Assembly (NCBI GenBank): GCA_009779335.1
Contig: WREM01000030.1
Span: forward strand, 1 to 9,354
Direction of reading: 5' to 3'
Source: Streptococcaceae bacterium
GTDB taxonomy: Bacteria > Bacillota > Bacilli > Lactobacillales > Streptococcaceae
Length of the DNA stretch: 9,354 bases
In this document: piece after piece, positions 1-6,574 of the stretch
Numbering within the stretch: the stretch's first letter is position 1
Layout: each line of letters opens with the position of its first letter
Notes under the pieces: generated by a model
Databases searched by the model: none
What the model saw: only the letters and a program-made list of their open reading frames with translations
Told to the model about the DNA's origin: nothing
Translations under genes and position numbers: made by a program

Positions 1-2
1 AT

Positions 3-155
3 CTTTCTTTACAGCCTACTGTCTATCAGCTTAACAAAGGAGACAAGCTTCGACTGGTTCTTTATTCTACAGATTTTGAACATACCATTCGTGATAATAG
101 AGAAGTAACCTATCAGATTGATTACTCCGAAAGTAAAATTATTTTATCTAGATAA
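3..155 (+). CDS. pepX: X-prolyl dipeptidyl aminopeptidase, C-terminal end only (5' part outside window)
   Basis: Frame 3 of the + strand is open from the window edge to a TAA at 153-155, giving about 50 residues. They contain QPTVYQLNKGDKLRLVLYST followed by DFEHTIRDNREVTYQIDYS, which I recognise as the C-terminal beta-sandwich end of PepX, the cytoplasmic serine peptidase that removes X-Pro dipeptides from casein-derived and other proline-rich peptides in lactic acid bacteria. The catalytic region lies outside the window. The end converges with the truncated adhesin gene on the other strand and overlaps its last codons by 8 bp. A + strand hairpin with a T run follows at 175-199. Identification rests on the recalled family sequence; confidence is high for the family, lower for the species. 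Confidence 0.85.
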   Translation, partial: LSLQPTVYQLNKGDKLRLVLYSTDFEHTIRDNREVTYQIDYSESKIILSR

Positions 156-1458
156 GATAGATAAAAAGAATAACAAAGTACCCAATGAGTGCTTTTTTTA
201 TTCTCCTTAACTCTTCAAGTAGAGCGTATAATTTTTCCCCCTTAGTTGGGTCAGTCATTTGAAGCACGACATTCGTATTGTCTACCTTGGTTCCGTTGGT
301 TGCTGTGATGTCATAACCTGACAATCCTGCATCAGACCATTTGACCGGTGCACCTGTGTCTTTGTTGTACAAGGTCCACTCAGAGTCTTTCAATGAGGAA
401 GCCCCTTGTGTCGTTGTAGAATCCGTGTCCGCATCCTTCTTGTTCAATGTGGTTTCACCGAGACCAACGACTTTGACGTTGAGGGTACCTGATAATTTTA
501 CTGGATCAGTATCTGGATGGAGAAGATTTTGTCCAACTGTTTGATCAGGATTAACTGTTCCATAAACAACTGGAGATGAATTGAGACCAGATGCTGTCAT
601 AGCTGTAATTGAACTTGTTGTCCCAACGGCGGAAGATGGGGCAGATACATTGAGTGTGTCCCCTGATTTAGTCCCAGTGAGTCCATTTGTTCCTGAAATA
701 TAATTTTGAGGGAACCACGTTCCAAGGTTACCATTAGAGTCCGTTACGCTAGAGTTTGTTCCTGCAAGAACGGTGAGTGTTTGGTTATTGAAACTTAACC
801 CATTCATGAATTGGTCAGTGGCTTTTTGGATATTGTCACGCCATGTATAGACATCCGACGCATTAAGTCCACCTTGGTCTTGAGTGATAGTAACTGTTGC
901 ACCCTCACGTTCCCAAATAGAAGTCTGTGCTCCTTGTTGGATATTAATATTAGAGAACGCATTGTGTTGAACATCTGCGATGTAGGTATCCATGTACACA
1001 CGATCTTTGACATCTTGTGAGAAACCGTCCCATGTTGGAGAAGGTAACCCTACATTCGCATTTGCACTAGAATTCAATGAGGTAAATGGGTCTACACAAT
1101 AAGCGTCTGCGAGTGAACCATCTGTTCCTTTAACCCCTAACTTGAAGATTCCTTCTGTGGCTGTTTGACCGGCAAAAGCTCCTGCTTTACCTACAAGATT
1201 CCATTGTCCGTAGTTGTTCCCACCGACTCCGGCAGAACCTGATTGTCCGTTTGGTCCATTGACATATACCGTAGCAGAACCAGTTATGCGAGTGTTAGCA
1301 TTGGCTGATTGAGCGTGTTGAATGGCGAAGGCTCCACCTATCAAAACTGCGATTGCAGAAGCTGATGTGAGCCATACCTTTCCTCTTTTCCACGTTTTGA
1401 AACGTGATTGTTTCGGCTCTGTTTGAGCCTGCGATAATTTTTTCTTAAACTTTAACAT
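148..1458 (-). CDS. Thioester-domain surface adhesin with KxYKxGKxW signal peptide, 3'-truncated
   Basis: Predicted secreted surface protein, 436 aa. Residues 21-29 (KTWKRGKVW) fit the KxYKxGKxW signal-peptide motif, followed by a hydrophobic stretch (31-46) and a likely cleavage site near SANAN (51-55). Such signals are typical of large LAB adhesins, often secreted by accessory Sec. A thioester domain is suggested by AYCVDPF (Cys121) and QQGAQTSIWE (Gln178, Trp182); known domains of this type form a Cys-Gln thioester that can bind host amines covalently. Residues about 325-411 resemble the start of a CnaB/SpaA-type domain (LNKKDAD, then SEWTLYNKDTGAPVKW). The last ~20 residues are unlike this family and are encoded by the pepX terminator region, so later repeats and an LPXTG anchor are missing. 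The start has an upstream AAAGGA. If made, the protein would probably be released or held by the accidental hydrophobic tail (422-436). Likely a decaying gene. Confidence 0.75.
   Translation of the reverse strand: MLKFKKKLSQAQTEPKQSRFKTWKRGKVWLTSASAIAVLIGGAFAIQHAQSANANTRITGSATVYVNGPNGQSGSAGVGGNNYGQWNLVGKAGAFAGQTATEGIFKLGVKGTDGSLADAYCVDPFTSLNSSANANVGLPSPTWDGFSQDVKDRVYMDTYIADVQHNAFSNINIQQGAQTSIWEREGATVTITQDQGGLNASDVYTWRDNIQKATDQFMNGLSFNNQTLTVLAGTNSSVTDSNGNLGTWFPQNYISGTNGLTGTKSGDTLNVSAPSSAVGTTSSITAMTASGLNSSPVVYGTVNPDQTVGQNLLHPDTDPVKLSGTLNVKVVGLGETTLNKKDADTDSTTTQGASSLKDSEWTLYNKDTGAPVKWSDAGLSGYDITATNGTKVDNTNVVLQMTDPTKGEKLYALLEELRRIKKALIGYFVILFIYLI
175..199 (+). terminator. Rho-independent terminator of pepX
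   Basis: The stem AAAGTAC (175-181) pairs with GTGCTTT (189-195), with one G-T pair and a 7-nt loop, and is followed by further T to 199. It lies 20 bp after the pepX stop, as expected for the pepX terminator. It also lies inside the reading frame of the oppositely oriented adhesin gene, which shows that the adhesin's present 3' end is not its original one. Confidence 0.7.
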
Positions 1459-1527
1459 ACGAAAAAATCCTTTCTATTTCTATTTGATAATCACATCGAG
1501 TGTTAAAGAACTCCACGTGTCTTCATC

Positions 1528-1533
1528 ATTATA
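1528..1533 (-). promoter_or_regulatory. Probable -10 box of the adhesin gene
   Basis: The - strand reads TATAAT here, 69 bp before the adhesin ATG, giving a leader of roughly 60 nt that ends in AAAGGA and ATG. No good TTGACA lies at 16-18 bp upstream (only TGATTC at 17 bp), so the promoter is weak or activator dependent, or the match is chance. Confidence 0.4.
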
Positions 1534-1598
1534 TGTAAATGAAAAAATCAGAATCAGAATTCCTCTTTTTTGAATATAAATCACTAATAAGAAAAGAA

Positions 1599-1630
1599 AA
1601 ACCGAAGTCGTTTAGAGCCGACTTCGGTTT
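1599..1630. terminator. Strong hairpin, probably a bidirectional terminator
   Basis: AAACCGAAGTCG (1599-1610) pairs perfectly over 12 bp with CGACTTCGGTTT (1619-1630) around an 8-nt loop. T-rich DNA follows on both strands: ATTTGTTTGACTTTTTTT on +, GGTTTTTCTTTTC on -. No complete gene ends just before it on either strand. It may insulate the adhesin gene from the toxin operon, or be left from a deleted gene. The 427-bp gap 1459-1885 holds this hairpin, the adhesin promoter and the operon terminator; I found no convincing gene in it. Confidence 0.6.
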
Positions 1631-1860
1631 ATTTGTTTGACTTTTTTTGTTTGACACAATAAAACAAGGAGGATTATCATCCATCTCTAACTAGATGACG
1701 AAATAATTATATCAGGTTCTATAATTTAAAAGAACATTTCTCCTTTTCTAACAATTTCATTGCATTTTGAACAATGATGAATGAACAGTCAGATAAAAAT
1801 AGGTCTATCCGACAGTTTCTAAACTATTTTTCTGACGTTCTAATTTTGAAATGAGACGAC

Positions 1861-1887
1861 AAAAAAAGCAGTTATTGAACTGCTTTT
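1861..1887 (-). terminator. Rho-independent terminator of the toxin/immunity operon
   Basis: On the - strand AAAAGCAGTT, loop CAAT, AACTGCTTTT form a 10-bp stem (1864-1887) followed by a continuing T run. It overlaps the stop codon of the 124-aa gene and is the first clear terminator after the toxin operon promoter near 6870, so the whole chain may be one transcript. Confidence 0.8.
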
Positions 1888-2260
1888 ATTTCCCTGTTGT
1901 AATCAAGAAATACTGACTATATTCACACTCAACGGTCGCAAGGAGATTGTCCTCTGACCATAAAGTCAACTCTTGTTCTTCTAAATCAACTTTCATATCT
2001 CTGACATCATAAAAATGATGAGAACTTATGCCAGTCTCGTTTGAACCATTTATCTGATTAGGTTCCATTAACGTTAAAAACAGACTAGCCCAATATTCAT
2101 AAACAGAAAATAACAGTGTAAATTTTACATTTCCTTTCGTTGAACGTACTGAATATTGCCCATCTCCGGGATTATCATACGTGCTTTCTACATCAACTTC
2201 AAAGAGTTGAATGAGTTCGTCGTTATTAACTTGTGTAAATGGTGGTTTATTTGATTCCAT
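1886..2260 (-). CDS. Hypothetical 124-aa protein, probable orphan immunity protein
   Basis: I do not recognise the family. It is a small acidic cytoplasmic-type protein with no signal peptide or membrane segment, with a Tyr/Trp-rich centre (VYEYWASLF) and a long mixed alpha/beta pattern, which is usual for immunity proteins of polymorphic toxins. It starts at ATG 2260 with GTAAGGAAAAG just upstream. It follows, after a 9-bp gap, a broken toxin tail (2270-2433), so by position it would be the antidote to that lost toxin. It is the last gene of the operon, with a terminator over its stop codon. The immunity role is inferred from position and size only. Confidence 0.6.
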   Translation of the reverse strand: MESNKPPFTQVNNDELIQLFEVDVESTYDNPGDGQYSVRSTKGNVKFTLLFSVYEYWASLFLTLMEPNQINGSNETGISSHHFYDVRDMKVDLEEQELTLWSEDNLLATVECEYSQYFLITTGK

Positions 2261-2269
2261 ATCTTTTCC

Positions 2270-2433
2270 TTACTTTATATTATTATGAGGATACGCCGTA
2301 ATAACATCCCCATTTTTATTGGTTACTGCCCTATCCTTGAATAAAATTACATAATATCAGACCAAAATTCAACTTCTTTTATAGATGAGAAATCAAAATC
2401 TTTCCATTCCAAAATTTTAGACTCAATTTGAAT
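2270..2433 (-). pseudogene. Frameshifted toxin C-terminal remnant (third orphan tail)
   Basis: Directly after the stop of the 150-aa gene, its frame stays open for 28 codons (2433-2347) ending in EVEFWSDIM. A second frame then runs 28 codons to a stop at 2270, reading VILFKDRAVTNKNGDVITAY near its end. Adding one base near 2351 would join them into a single tail of about 57 residues. The ending (a KDR turn, then NGDVITAYP) looks like the final beta-hairpin of a secreted nuclease toxin, but I cannot name the family. There is no start codon or SD. It fits the locus pattern of a toxin tail placed between two immunity-type genes, here inactivated by a frameshift. Confidence 0.5.
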
Positions 2434-2886
2434 TTATCGCCCATGGTTATCTAAATACTTTTTCAAAATTTGAAGAGATTTTTCAATCGCTTGTGCATTA
2501 TTTCCGTGTGAACCGTCATATTTCAAATAATCTGATTCTTCAGATGAAACTACACCATCTAGCCCATCATATCTGATCCCATTTTTATCAATATAAGGAG
2601 CCCATCCTTCTGTATCTAAAGACTTTACAAAAATAGAGAAAGCACCACCAGCCCCTCTATACATCATACCTTCTGTACGAGTATCACTTATTGTCAGTAT
2701 TGCTAGATTATCATGATAATTGATAATTAAACGAAAATCATCATACCAATCTTTTCCATTTTCAGTATATTGATAACTTTCTTTGATAACATATTTTTCC
2801 CCAAATATAGAGTTTAATGCAGTTATAACATTAATATATCCGATTGATTTTATTGTGTGTAAAGGTAATTTTACATCATCTTTCAT
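2434..2886 (-). CDS. Hypothetical 150-aa protein, probable orphan immunity protein
   Basis: No recognised family. I chose ATG 2886, which has AAAGGA 8 nt upstream, rather than a GTG at 2913 that lies inside the end of the preceding toxin tail and lacks a good SD; the GTG would add 9 residues. The protein is soluble, with an N-terminal helix (TIKSIGYINVITALNSIFG), an aromatic beta-rich middle (WYDDFRLIINYHDNLAILT), a Gly-rich turn (YRGAGGAF) and a C-terminal helix (AIEKSLQILKKYLDN). The SD lies within the last codons of the 115-aa toxin tail and the start is 5 bp past its stop, as is common for toxin-immunity pairs. Immunity is inferred from position. Confidence 0.6.
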   Translation of the reverse strand: MKDDVKLPLHTIKSIGYINVITALNSIFGEKYVIKESYQYTENGKDWYDDFRLIINYHDNLAILTISDTRTEGMMYRGAGGAFSIFVKSLDTEGWAPYIDKNGIRYDGLDGVVSSEESDYLKYDGSHGNNAQAIEKSLQILKKYLDNHGR

Positions 2887-2891
2887 TTCTT

Positions 2892-3239
2892 TTATCCTTT
2901 CGTTAAATGCCACAATCCATCAGATGAAGGAGATTTAGGAATAGAATATCCATTAGATTTTAACTCTTTCAACTCTTCAATGTAGGACTTTCCAAGATTA
3001 GTATCATAGGGATTAGTACTCAACACAAAATCATTTCCTTGTTTAATTTTATGGTCTAACCATGCTGTGTTGACTTGCTGTCCTGCATTAGGTACACGTG
3101 AATTTAAGCTTCCATAAGCGTTTCCCATGTCATAGTAATTGTATTTACTGAGATATGCTTGTTGCTCATAAGAGCTTGCATCGGGTTTCCATCCTCCTAA
3201 CAATGTAGTACTTGCATTATTATGATGTCGTAAATACAA
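2892..3239 (-). CDS. Orphan toxin C-terminal fragment (second tail, 115 codons)
   Basis: This open frame begins immediately after an in-frame TAA with only a TTG as possible start and no SD site, so it is probably not translated on its own. The encoded segment matches a C-terminal toxin tip: TTLLGGWKPDASSYEQQA, then NYYDMGNAYG, a helix with WLDHKIKQGNDFVLSTNP, and a C-terminal GLWHLTKG. It shares its layout with the 107-codon tail at 3569-3892 (Y-[YF]-D-[ML]-G; LD-x2-I-x2-G; S-x-NP; ELKxLKS; G-x-W near the end). Similar ends occur in polymorphic toxins of CDI, Rhs and LXG systems, often thought to be nucleases. No LXG or other delivery domain is present. The 150-aa gene just after it would be its immunity gene. 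Confidence 0.6.
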   Translation of the reverse strand: MYLRHHNNASTTLLGGWKPDASSYEQQAYLSKYNYYDMGNAYGSLNSRVPNAGQQVNTAWLDHKIKQGNDFVLSTNPYDTNLGKSYIEELKELKSNGYSIPKSPSSDGLWHLTKG

Positions 3240-3243
3240 TTAA

Positions 3244-3582
3244 TCATTGTTCAATAAACTGCTTATTCAATTCATCATCAAGAACTCTAAAATTATGTTC
3301 AATATTTTCTTCTGTAGAACTTTCAAATCCAGTAAATAATTTTTGCGACGTTAAATTTCTTAGATTAATAAAGTTCCCGTGTTTTTTAATATTAAAACCA
3401 ATTATAGATCTATCATAAGTAATCTTTATCTCTATTTTGTTATAAAGAACAACAAAGACTTCAAACTCATCAAAAGGTATATCATTAAATTTTTCATTGA
3501 TTGAGGTGCAACTATCTCCCCAAAATTTTTTTATCATTTTATTAATCTTTTCTAAATTATTTTTCCCTTCACCGCTTAACAT
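3244..3582 (-). CDS. Hypothetical 112-aa protein, probable orphan immunity protein
   Basis: No recognised family. It is a small soluble protein with an N-terminal helix (KNNLEKINKMIKKFWGDSC), central beta strands (FEVFVVLYNKIEIKITYD) and an acidic C-terminal helix (EENIEHNFRVLDDELNKQF). ATG 3582 has a strong SD (AGGGAGGAAA, about 6 nt upstream) and overlaps the end of the 107-codon toxin tail by 14 bp, a typical toxin-immunity junction. Strong independent ribosome binding contrasts with the preceding tail, which has none. It is AT-rich like the other modules. Immunity to the toxin family of the preceding tail is inferred from position. Confidence 0.6.
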   Translation of the reverse strand: MLSGEGKNNLEKINKMIKKFWGDSCTSINEKFNDIPFDEFEVFVVLYNKIEIKITYDRSIIGFNIKKHGNFINLRNLTSQKLFTGFESSTEENIEHNFRVLDDELNKQFIEQ

Positions 3583-3892
3583 ACCACTTTCCTCCCTCTT
3601 TCATTATATTTTTGTCTGTTAAATTAAGTCTTGACTTGAGATACTTCCATTCCTCTTCAAGAGCTGAATCTGGATAATTTATTGGATTATGTGAGAACTC
3701 AATTTTCTTACCTGTTGATATAGCATTATCAAGAGCTGGTTTATTGAATAATTCAAACATATCTTTATCTGTCAAATTATACTGACTTTTCACTTCATTC
3801 CATTCACTCCCCAAATCAAAGTAATTAGAACTTGTACCATTAGCCTCTTTTACATAAGAGATGCCTCCATCAGAGTATTTCCCTAACATCAT
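3569..3892 (-). CDS. Orphan toxin C-terminal fragment (first tail, 107 codons)
   Basis: The frame is open from 3934 (14 codons before the ATG pair at 3892-3887) and neither ATG has an SD, so this is probably a headless toxin end rather than a free gene. The upstream codons read on smoothly (NASLKSINSDTMMLGKYSDG), typical of the linker and start of a toxin tip. Then come SYVKEA, NYFDLGSEWNEV, LTDKDMFELFNKPALDNAI, GKKIEFSHNP and a closing GKWYVKR. Tips with MLGKY, SY[IV]K-x-A and Y-F-D-[LM]-G are common in polymorphic toxins and are predicted nucleases; I cannot assign catalytic residues with confidence. It shares its motif order with the tail at 2892-3239. The 112-aa gene overlapping its end is the likely antidote. 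Confidence 0.65.
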   Translation of the reverse strand: MMLGKYSDGGISYVKEANGTSSNYFDLGSEWNEVKSQYNLTDKDMFELFNKPALDNAISTGKKIEFSHNPINYPDSALEEEWKYLKSRLNLTDKNIMKEGGKWYVKR

Positions 3893-3978
3893 TGTATCGG
3901 AATTTATACTTTTAAGTGAAGCATTAAATATTTCTCAGAAGACATCAAGCGGGAAAATTATGGGATAAATTTATTTTT

Positions 3979-4446
3979 TTATTTTTTTGATTTAGAGTTC
4001 AAGTTTTTTGAAAAATTATCAAAAATCTCATTAAATTCATCACGTTGATGTTTTATTTCCTTTCGTTCATATTTATCTTCAATACTAGATAAATTTTCCC
4101 ATTTCTTATCTCTCCATTTCTCGATATTTTCCTTTAAATTAATAAATTTCTGAAGACTAGAAATGTTGTTTGTTTCTTCTAAAATCCCTGTAAGAGAACG
4201 TAACAGTTCTCCCTCATACATTTCTCCAGATTGAGGATCATTACTAATCATTTCAATTGCACGATTTGTAGCAAATTCCTGTATTTCTCCATGAAAAATA
4301 CCTGTTTGTCTGATAATTCGAGCAATATCACCTTCATTAAGCTCATCTTCTGATTTGTTTATTACAGAATTATACCACTCAATTAAACTACTTGTGGACT
4401 TTCCCGTATCTGGCGTAAGTCCATATTTTTCTTTCAATAGCATCAT
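3979..4446 (-). CDS. CdiI-like immunity protein for the LXG toxin
   Basis: 155 aa, all-alpha and highly charged, no signal peptide. The middle (EGDIARIIRQTGIFHGEIQE, then MISNDPQSGEMYEGELLRSL) resembles a family annotated as contact-dependent growth inhibition immunity proteins, in which a D-[IL]-x-R-x-IRQ helix is followed by NP-x3-G-x-[LM]-Y-[ED]-GELL. It would bind and block the C-terminal toxin domain of the 598-aa LXG protein in the producing cell. Its start forms TAATG with the LXG stop, and a GGAGGT inside the last LXG codons serves as SD, so the two are translationally coupled. The C-terminal third is a Lys/Glu-rich helix. Family assignment is from memory; coupling to the toxin is seen directly. 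Confidence 0.75.
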   Translation of the reverse strand: MMLLKEKYGLTPDTGKSTSSLIEWYNSVINKSEDELNEGDIARIIRQTGIFHGEIQEFATNRAIEMISNDPQSGEMYEGELLRSLTGILEETNNISSLQKFINLKENIEKWRDKKWENLSSIEDKYERKEIKHQRDEFNEIFDNFSKNLNSKSKK

Positions 4447-6242
4447 TATTTTATACCTCCATAAGGTGCAAACAATTGTTCAATTCTAGACATATATGAA
4501 TTAATTTTCAATGAACTTGTTTCTAAAATTCGACGTGTTTCTGCATTTAAATTGGGATTTTTAAGCATATCATTTATCCCTTTTTTACTATTTGATAGTG
4601 ATTGATATGAATTTCTCATTTCTTGTTCATGATCAAAATATCCTCCAGTACTATTAGGTACAGGGTCTCCCTTTAAGTCTCTTAGCGTACCACTAAAATC
4701 TGATTCTTTCAAGTTATGAGATATTGTATTTTCTGCAGTTTTCAACCTGCTTACTTGTGCTGAAGTTAAAAGTCCTTCTTCCGTGGCTCGTGCAATAGAA
4801 CTCTCTGTAAGATCAAAAATAAAACCTTCGGAAATAGTACCATCTCCAACTGCTTCTCCAACACCAATTTCTGGCTGTGCAAGAGCTGCTGCTATAAAGA
4901 GTGCTTGAACTGTACCTTCCGCCGCAATCTGACCCTTGAGCTTTTCTATGGCTGAACTGACAAAGAAATCGGATTGAATCTTAGATTCTGCGAGAGATAA
5001 AGTTTCGGTCGCAGAATCATCATATTTTCCATTCTCATCATAGAGGTAATAGAAGTGAGGGTCTCTGGCATTATAGTCTGCTCCCGCCCCTGCCATCGGT
5101 CTAACGGTATAAGTGGTCATACTCCAATTAATATCAGGTATATCTTTACCAAAGAATGAAAGAAAAGCTGGACTATAACGATTCCCATATTTATCCATCA
5201 TATAGAATTGAGATTTTCCTATAATATCTCCATTGGTAGGAAATCGGTCATCTGCCTTGTAGTCAATCTCACTATAAGTGAAAGCTAAAGGATTGGCAAT
5301 AATATCATGAATCCCTCTGATTAAGGCATCTCCTTCCTGATTGGGACCAAGCCAATCCGCAAAACTATTCAGATGAATTAAGGCATCTTTTTGATAATTG
5401 TCATATTCCGCATTGATATAAGAAACATAGTCTTTCTTCCCATTCTTATCCCAACCCTTTGTGTCAAGGAAGTCAAGCTCTATCAGTATCCGTGCTTTAT
5501 ATTCCTTTATCTGACTAGCGTTCATTCCCTTTGTATTTAATGTATTAAGAATTTCAGCATTTTCAATTTGTTGTGCCTTGCTTTGTTCACTGTCATACTC
5601 TGTATTCAAATCCTTTGCCCAACTGGTATCGGTAAGTAGGAAGTCCCCGTTCTTATAGGTGTTACTTCCTCCTTGCCCCAGAGCTTTAACCGCTTTGTTT
5701 AAGGATTTTTTGATTGCTTCTGCCTCATTGTATGCTCCATTGACTGCGGTCTTGAAGTTTTGAATGGCTTGGAGTTGCTTCGCAAATTCTTTAACCAGTT
5801 GTTGGTCATTGGTGATTTGGTCTCTCAGAGAGTTACAATAGATAGTAACCATAGGAGCTGTGATGGGATTACGCTTAAATTCAGAGTTATTCCATGTTTG
5901 ATAGTCGTATTGGGTCTGCTTAATCATCTCATTAAGACTATCGATGGTAGATTGGACTTGATTAGAATCCAATTCCCCATAATGATAGTTACTCAAAGCG
6001 GAGTTAAGTTTGGCATTGCCGACAATCAAAGCATCATTGTATGCGATGGTTCCTTTGATGAGTGAGACGATGGCTTGATTGGCAAGATTCTTCGCTGCCT
6101 CCCATGTCTTTCCTTTGTGTTGACTTTCATTTCCAAAAGCCTGCACTTGCTTAAGGACACTTTGCAAACTGTGATTATCTTGAGAGAGATTTTTTCCTGA
6201 ATCGATGATGGCTTTGATTTCAGCAGGATTGATTTTGGTCAT
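4446..6242 (-). CDS. LXG-domain type VII secreted toxin with polymorphic toxin type 28-like C-terminus
   Basis: A 598-aa antibacterial effector of the T7SSb (Ess/Yuk-type) pathway. Residues 1-210 are an LXG domain: long amphipathic helices with KGKTWEAAKN (43-52), the segment after which LXG family members are recognised, and no Sec signal. The middle (about 210-430) is an unassigned linker rich in Asp, Tyr and Asn; 437-465 is Ala-rich and hydrophobic and may help cross the target membrane. The last ~95 residues (NTISHNLKESDFSGTLRDLK, then GDPVPN, GGYFDHEQEM, KNPNLNAETRRIL) resemble Ntox28, a predicted RNase tip also found in CdiA and Bacillus LXG toxins. The start overlaps the 108-aa partner by ATGA, and the stop overlaps the immunity start, so partners, toxin and antidote are coupled. 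LXG is near certain; the tip is recalled, not searched. Confidence 0.85.
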   Translation of the reverse strand: MTKINPAEIKAIIDSGKNLSQDNHSLQSVLKQVQAFGNESQHKGKTWEAAKNLANQAIVSLIKGTIAYNDALIVGNAKLNSALSNYHYGELDSNQVQSTIDSLNEMIKQTQYDYQTWNNSEFKRNPITAPMVTIYCNSLRDQITNDQQLVKEFAKQLQAIQNFKTAVNGAYNEAEAIKKSLNKAVKALGQGGSNTYKNGDFLLTDTSWAKDLNTEYDSEQSKAQQIENAEILNTLNTKGMNASQIKEYKARILIELDFLDTKGWDKNGKKDYVSYINAEYDNYQKDALIHLNSFADWLGPNQEGDALIRGIHDIIANPLAFTYSEIDYKADDRFPTNGDIIGKSQFYMMDKYGNRYSPAFLSFFGKDIPDINWSMTTYTVRPMAGAGADYNARDPHFYYLYDENGKYDDSATETLSLAESKIQSDFFVSSAIEKLKGQIAAEGTVQALFIAAALAQPEIGVGEAVGDGTISEGFIFDLTESSIARATEEGLLTSAQVSRLKTAENTISHNLKESDFSGTLRDLKGDPVPNSTGGYFDHEQEMRNSYQSLSNSKKGINDMLKNPNLNAETRRILETSSLKINSYMSRIEQLFAPYGGIK

Positions 6243-6565
6243 CTCTTTCTTCTTCTTTCTCTCTCTAGCTCATCTCTTTCTTTGGATAGAGATTGGCGTT
6301 TCTTTGTAATTGCTTCTTTCCCTGTATCTGCTTGTCGCAACTCTCTGTCTCGTTTTTGCTTTCTTTTAACATCTCTGATGTGAGCTTCTTGTGCAAATGA
6401 TTTGGTCTTGGAGTCCTTGGTGGTATGATAGAGTTCTTCAAATAAGCTGTCTCTCTTTCGCTCACGGTTTTGAAGACCCGCTTCTAGTGTTTTGAACTTA
6501 CGTTCAAAAGATTGAAGAGCAGAGATTTGATCTTCTTTGATTTGTATGGGGGTTCTTCTTTCCAT
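6239..6565 (-). CDS. LXG-associated partner protein (Lap2/DUF3958-like), coiled coil
   Basis: 108 aa, almost entirely helical and very rich in Lys, Arg and Glu, with a heptad-like coiled coil from about residue 10 to the end and a closing ERERRRKR. No signal or membrane segment. In streptococcal LXG loci, two small helical proteins encoded just before the toxin bind the LXG domain and form the complex recognised by the type VII secretion ATPase; this one matches the second partner in place and size (DUF3958-like, family not verified). ATG 6565 has AAGGAG 6 nt upstream; the gene starts 9 bp after the 86-aa gene and its TGA overlaps the LXG ATG (ATGA). Confidence 0.75.
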   Translation of the reverse strand: MERRTPIQIKEDQISALQSFERKFKTLEAGLQNRERKRDSLFEELYHTTKDSKTKSFAQEAHIRDVKRKQKRDRELRQADTGKEAITKKRQSLSKERDELERERRRKR

Positions 6566-6574
6566 GATTGCTCC

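Noticed and set aside
811..1020. 69-codon + strand ORF inside the adhesin gene
   Set aside because: Antisense shadow of a recognisable coding frame; no SD and no family features.
1636..1680. Two TTGAC-like -35 boxes and AAGGAGG on the + strand
   Set aside because: No -10 at fitting spacing and no ATG after the SD; probably chance or the remains of a lost gene.
1534..1692. About 51-codon - strand ORF starting MDDNPPCF
   Set aside because: No SD, and it reads through the 12-bp hairpin at 1599-1630; low-complexity Lys/Ser composition.
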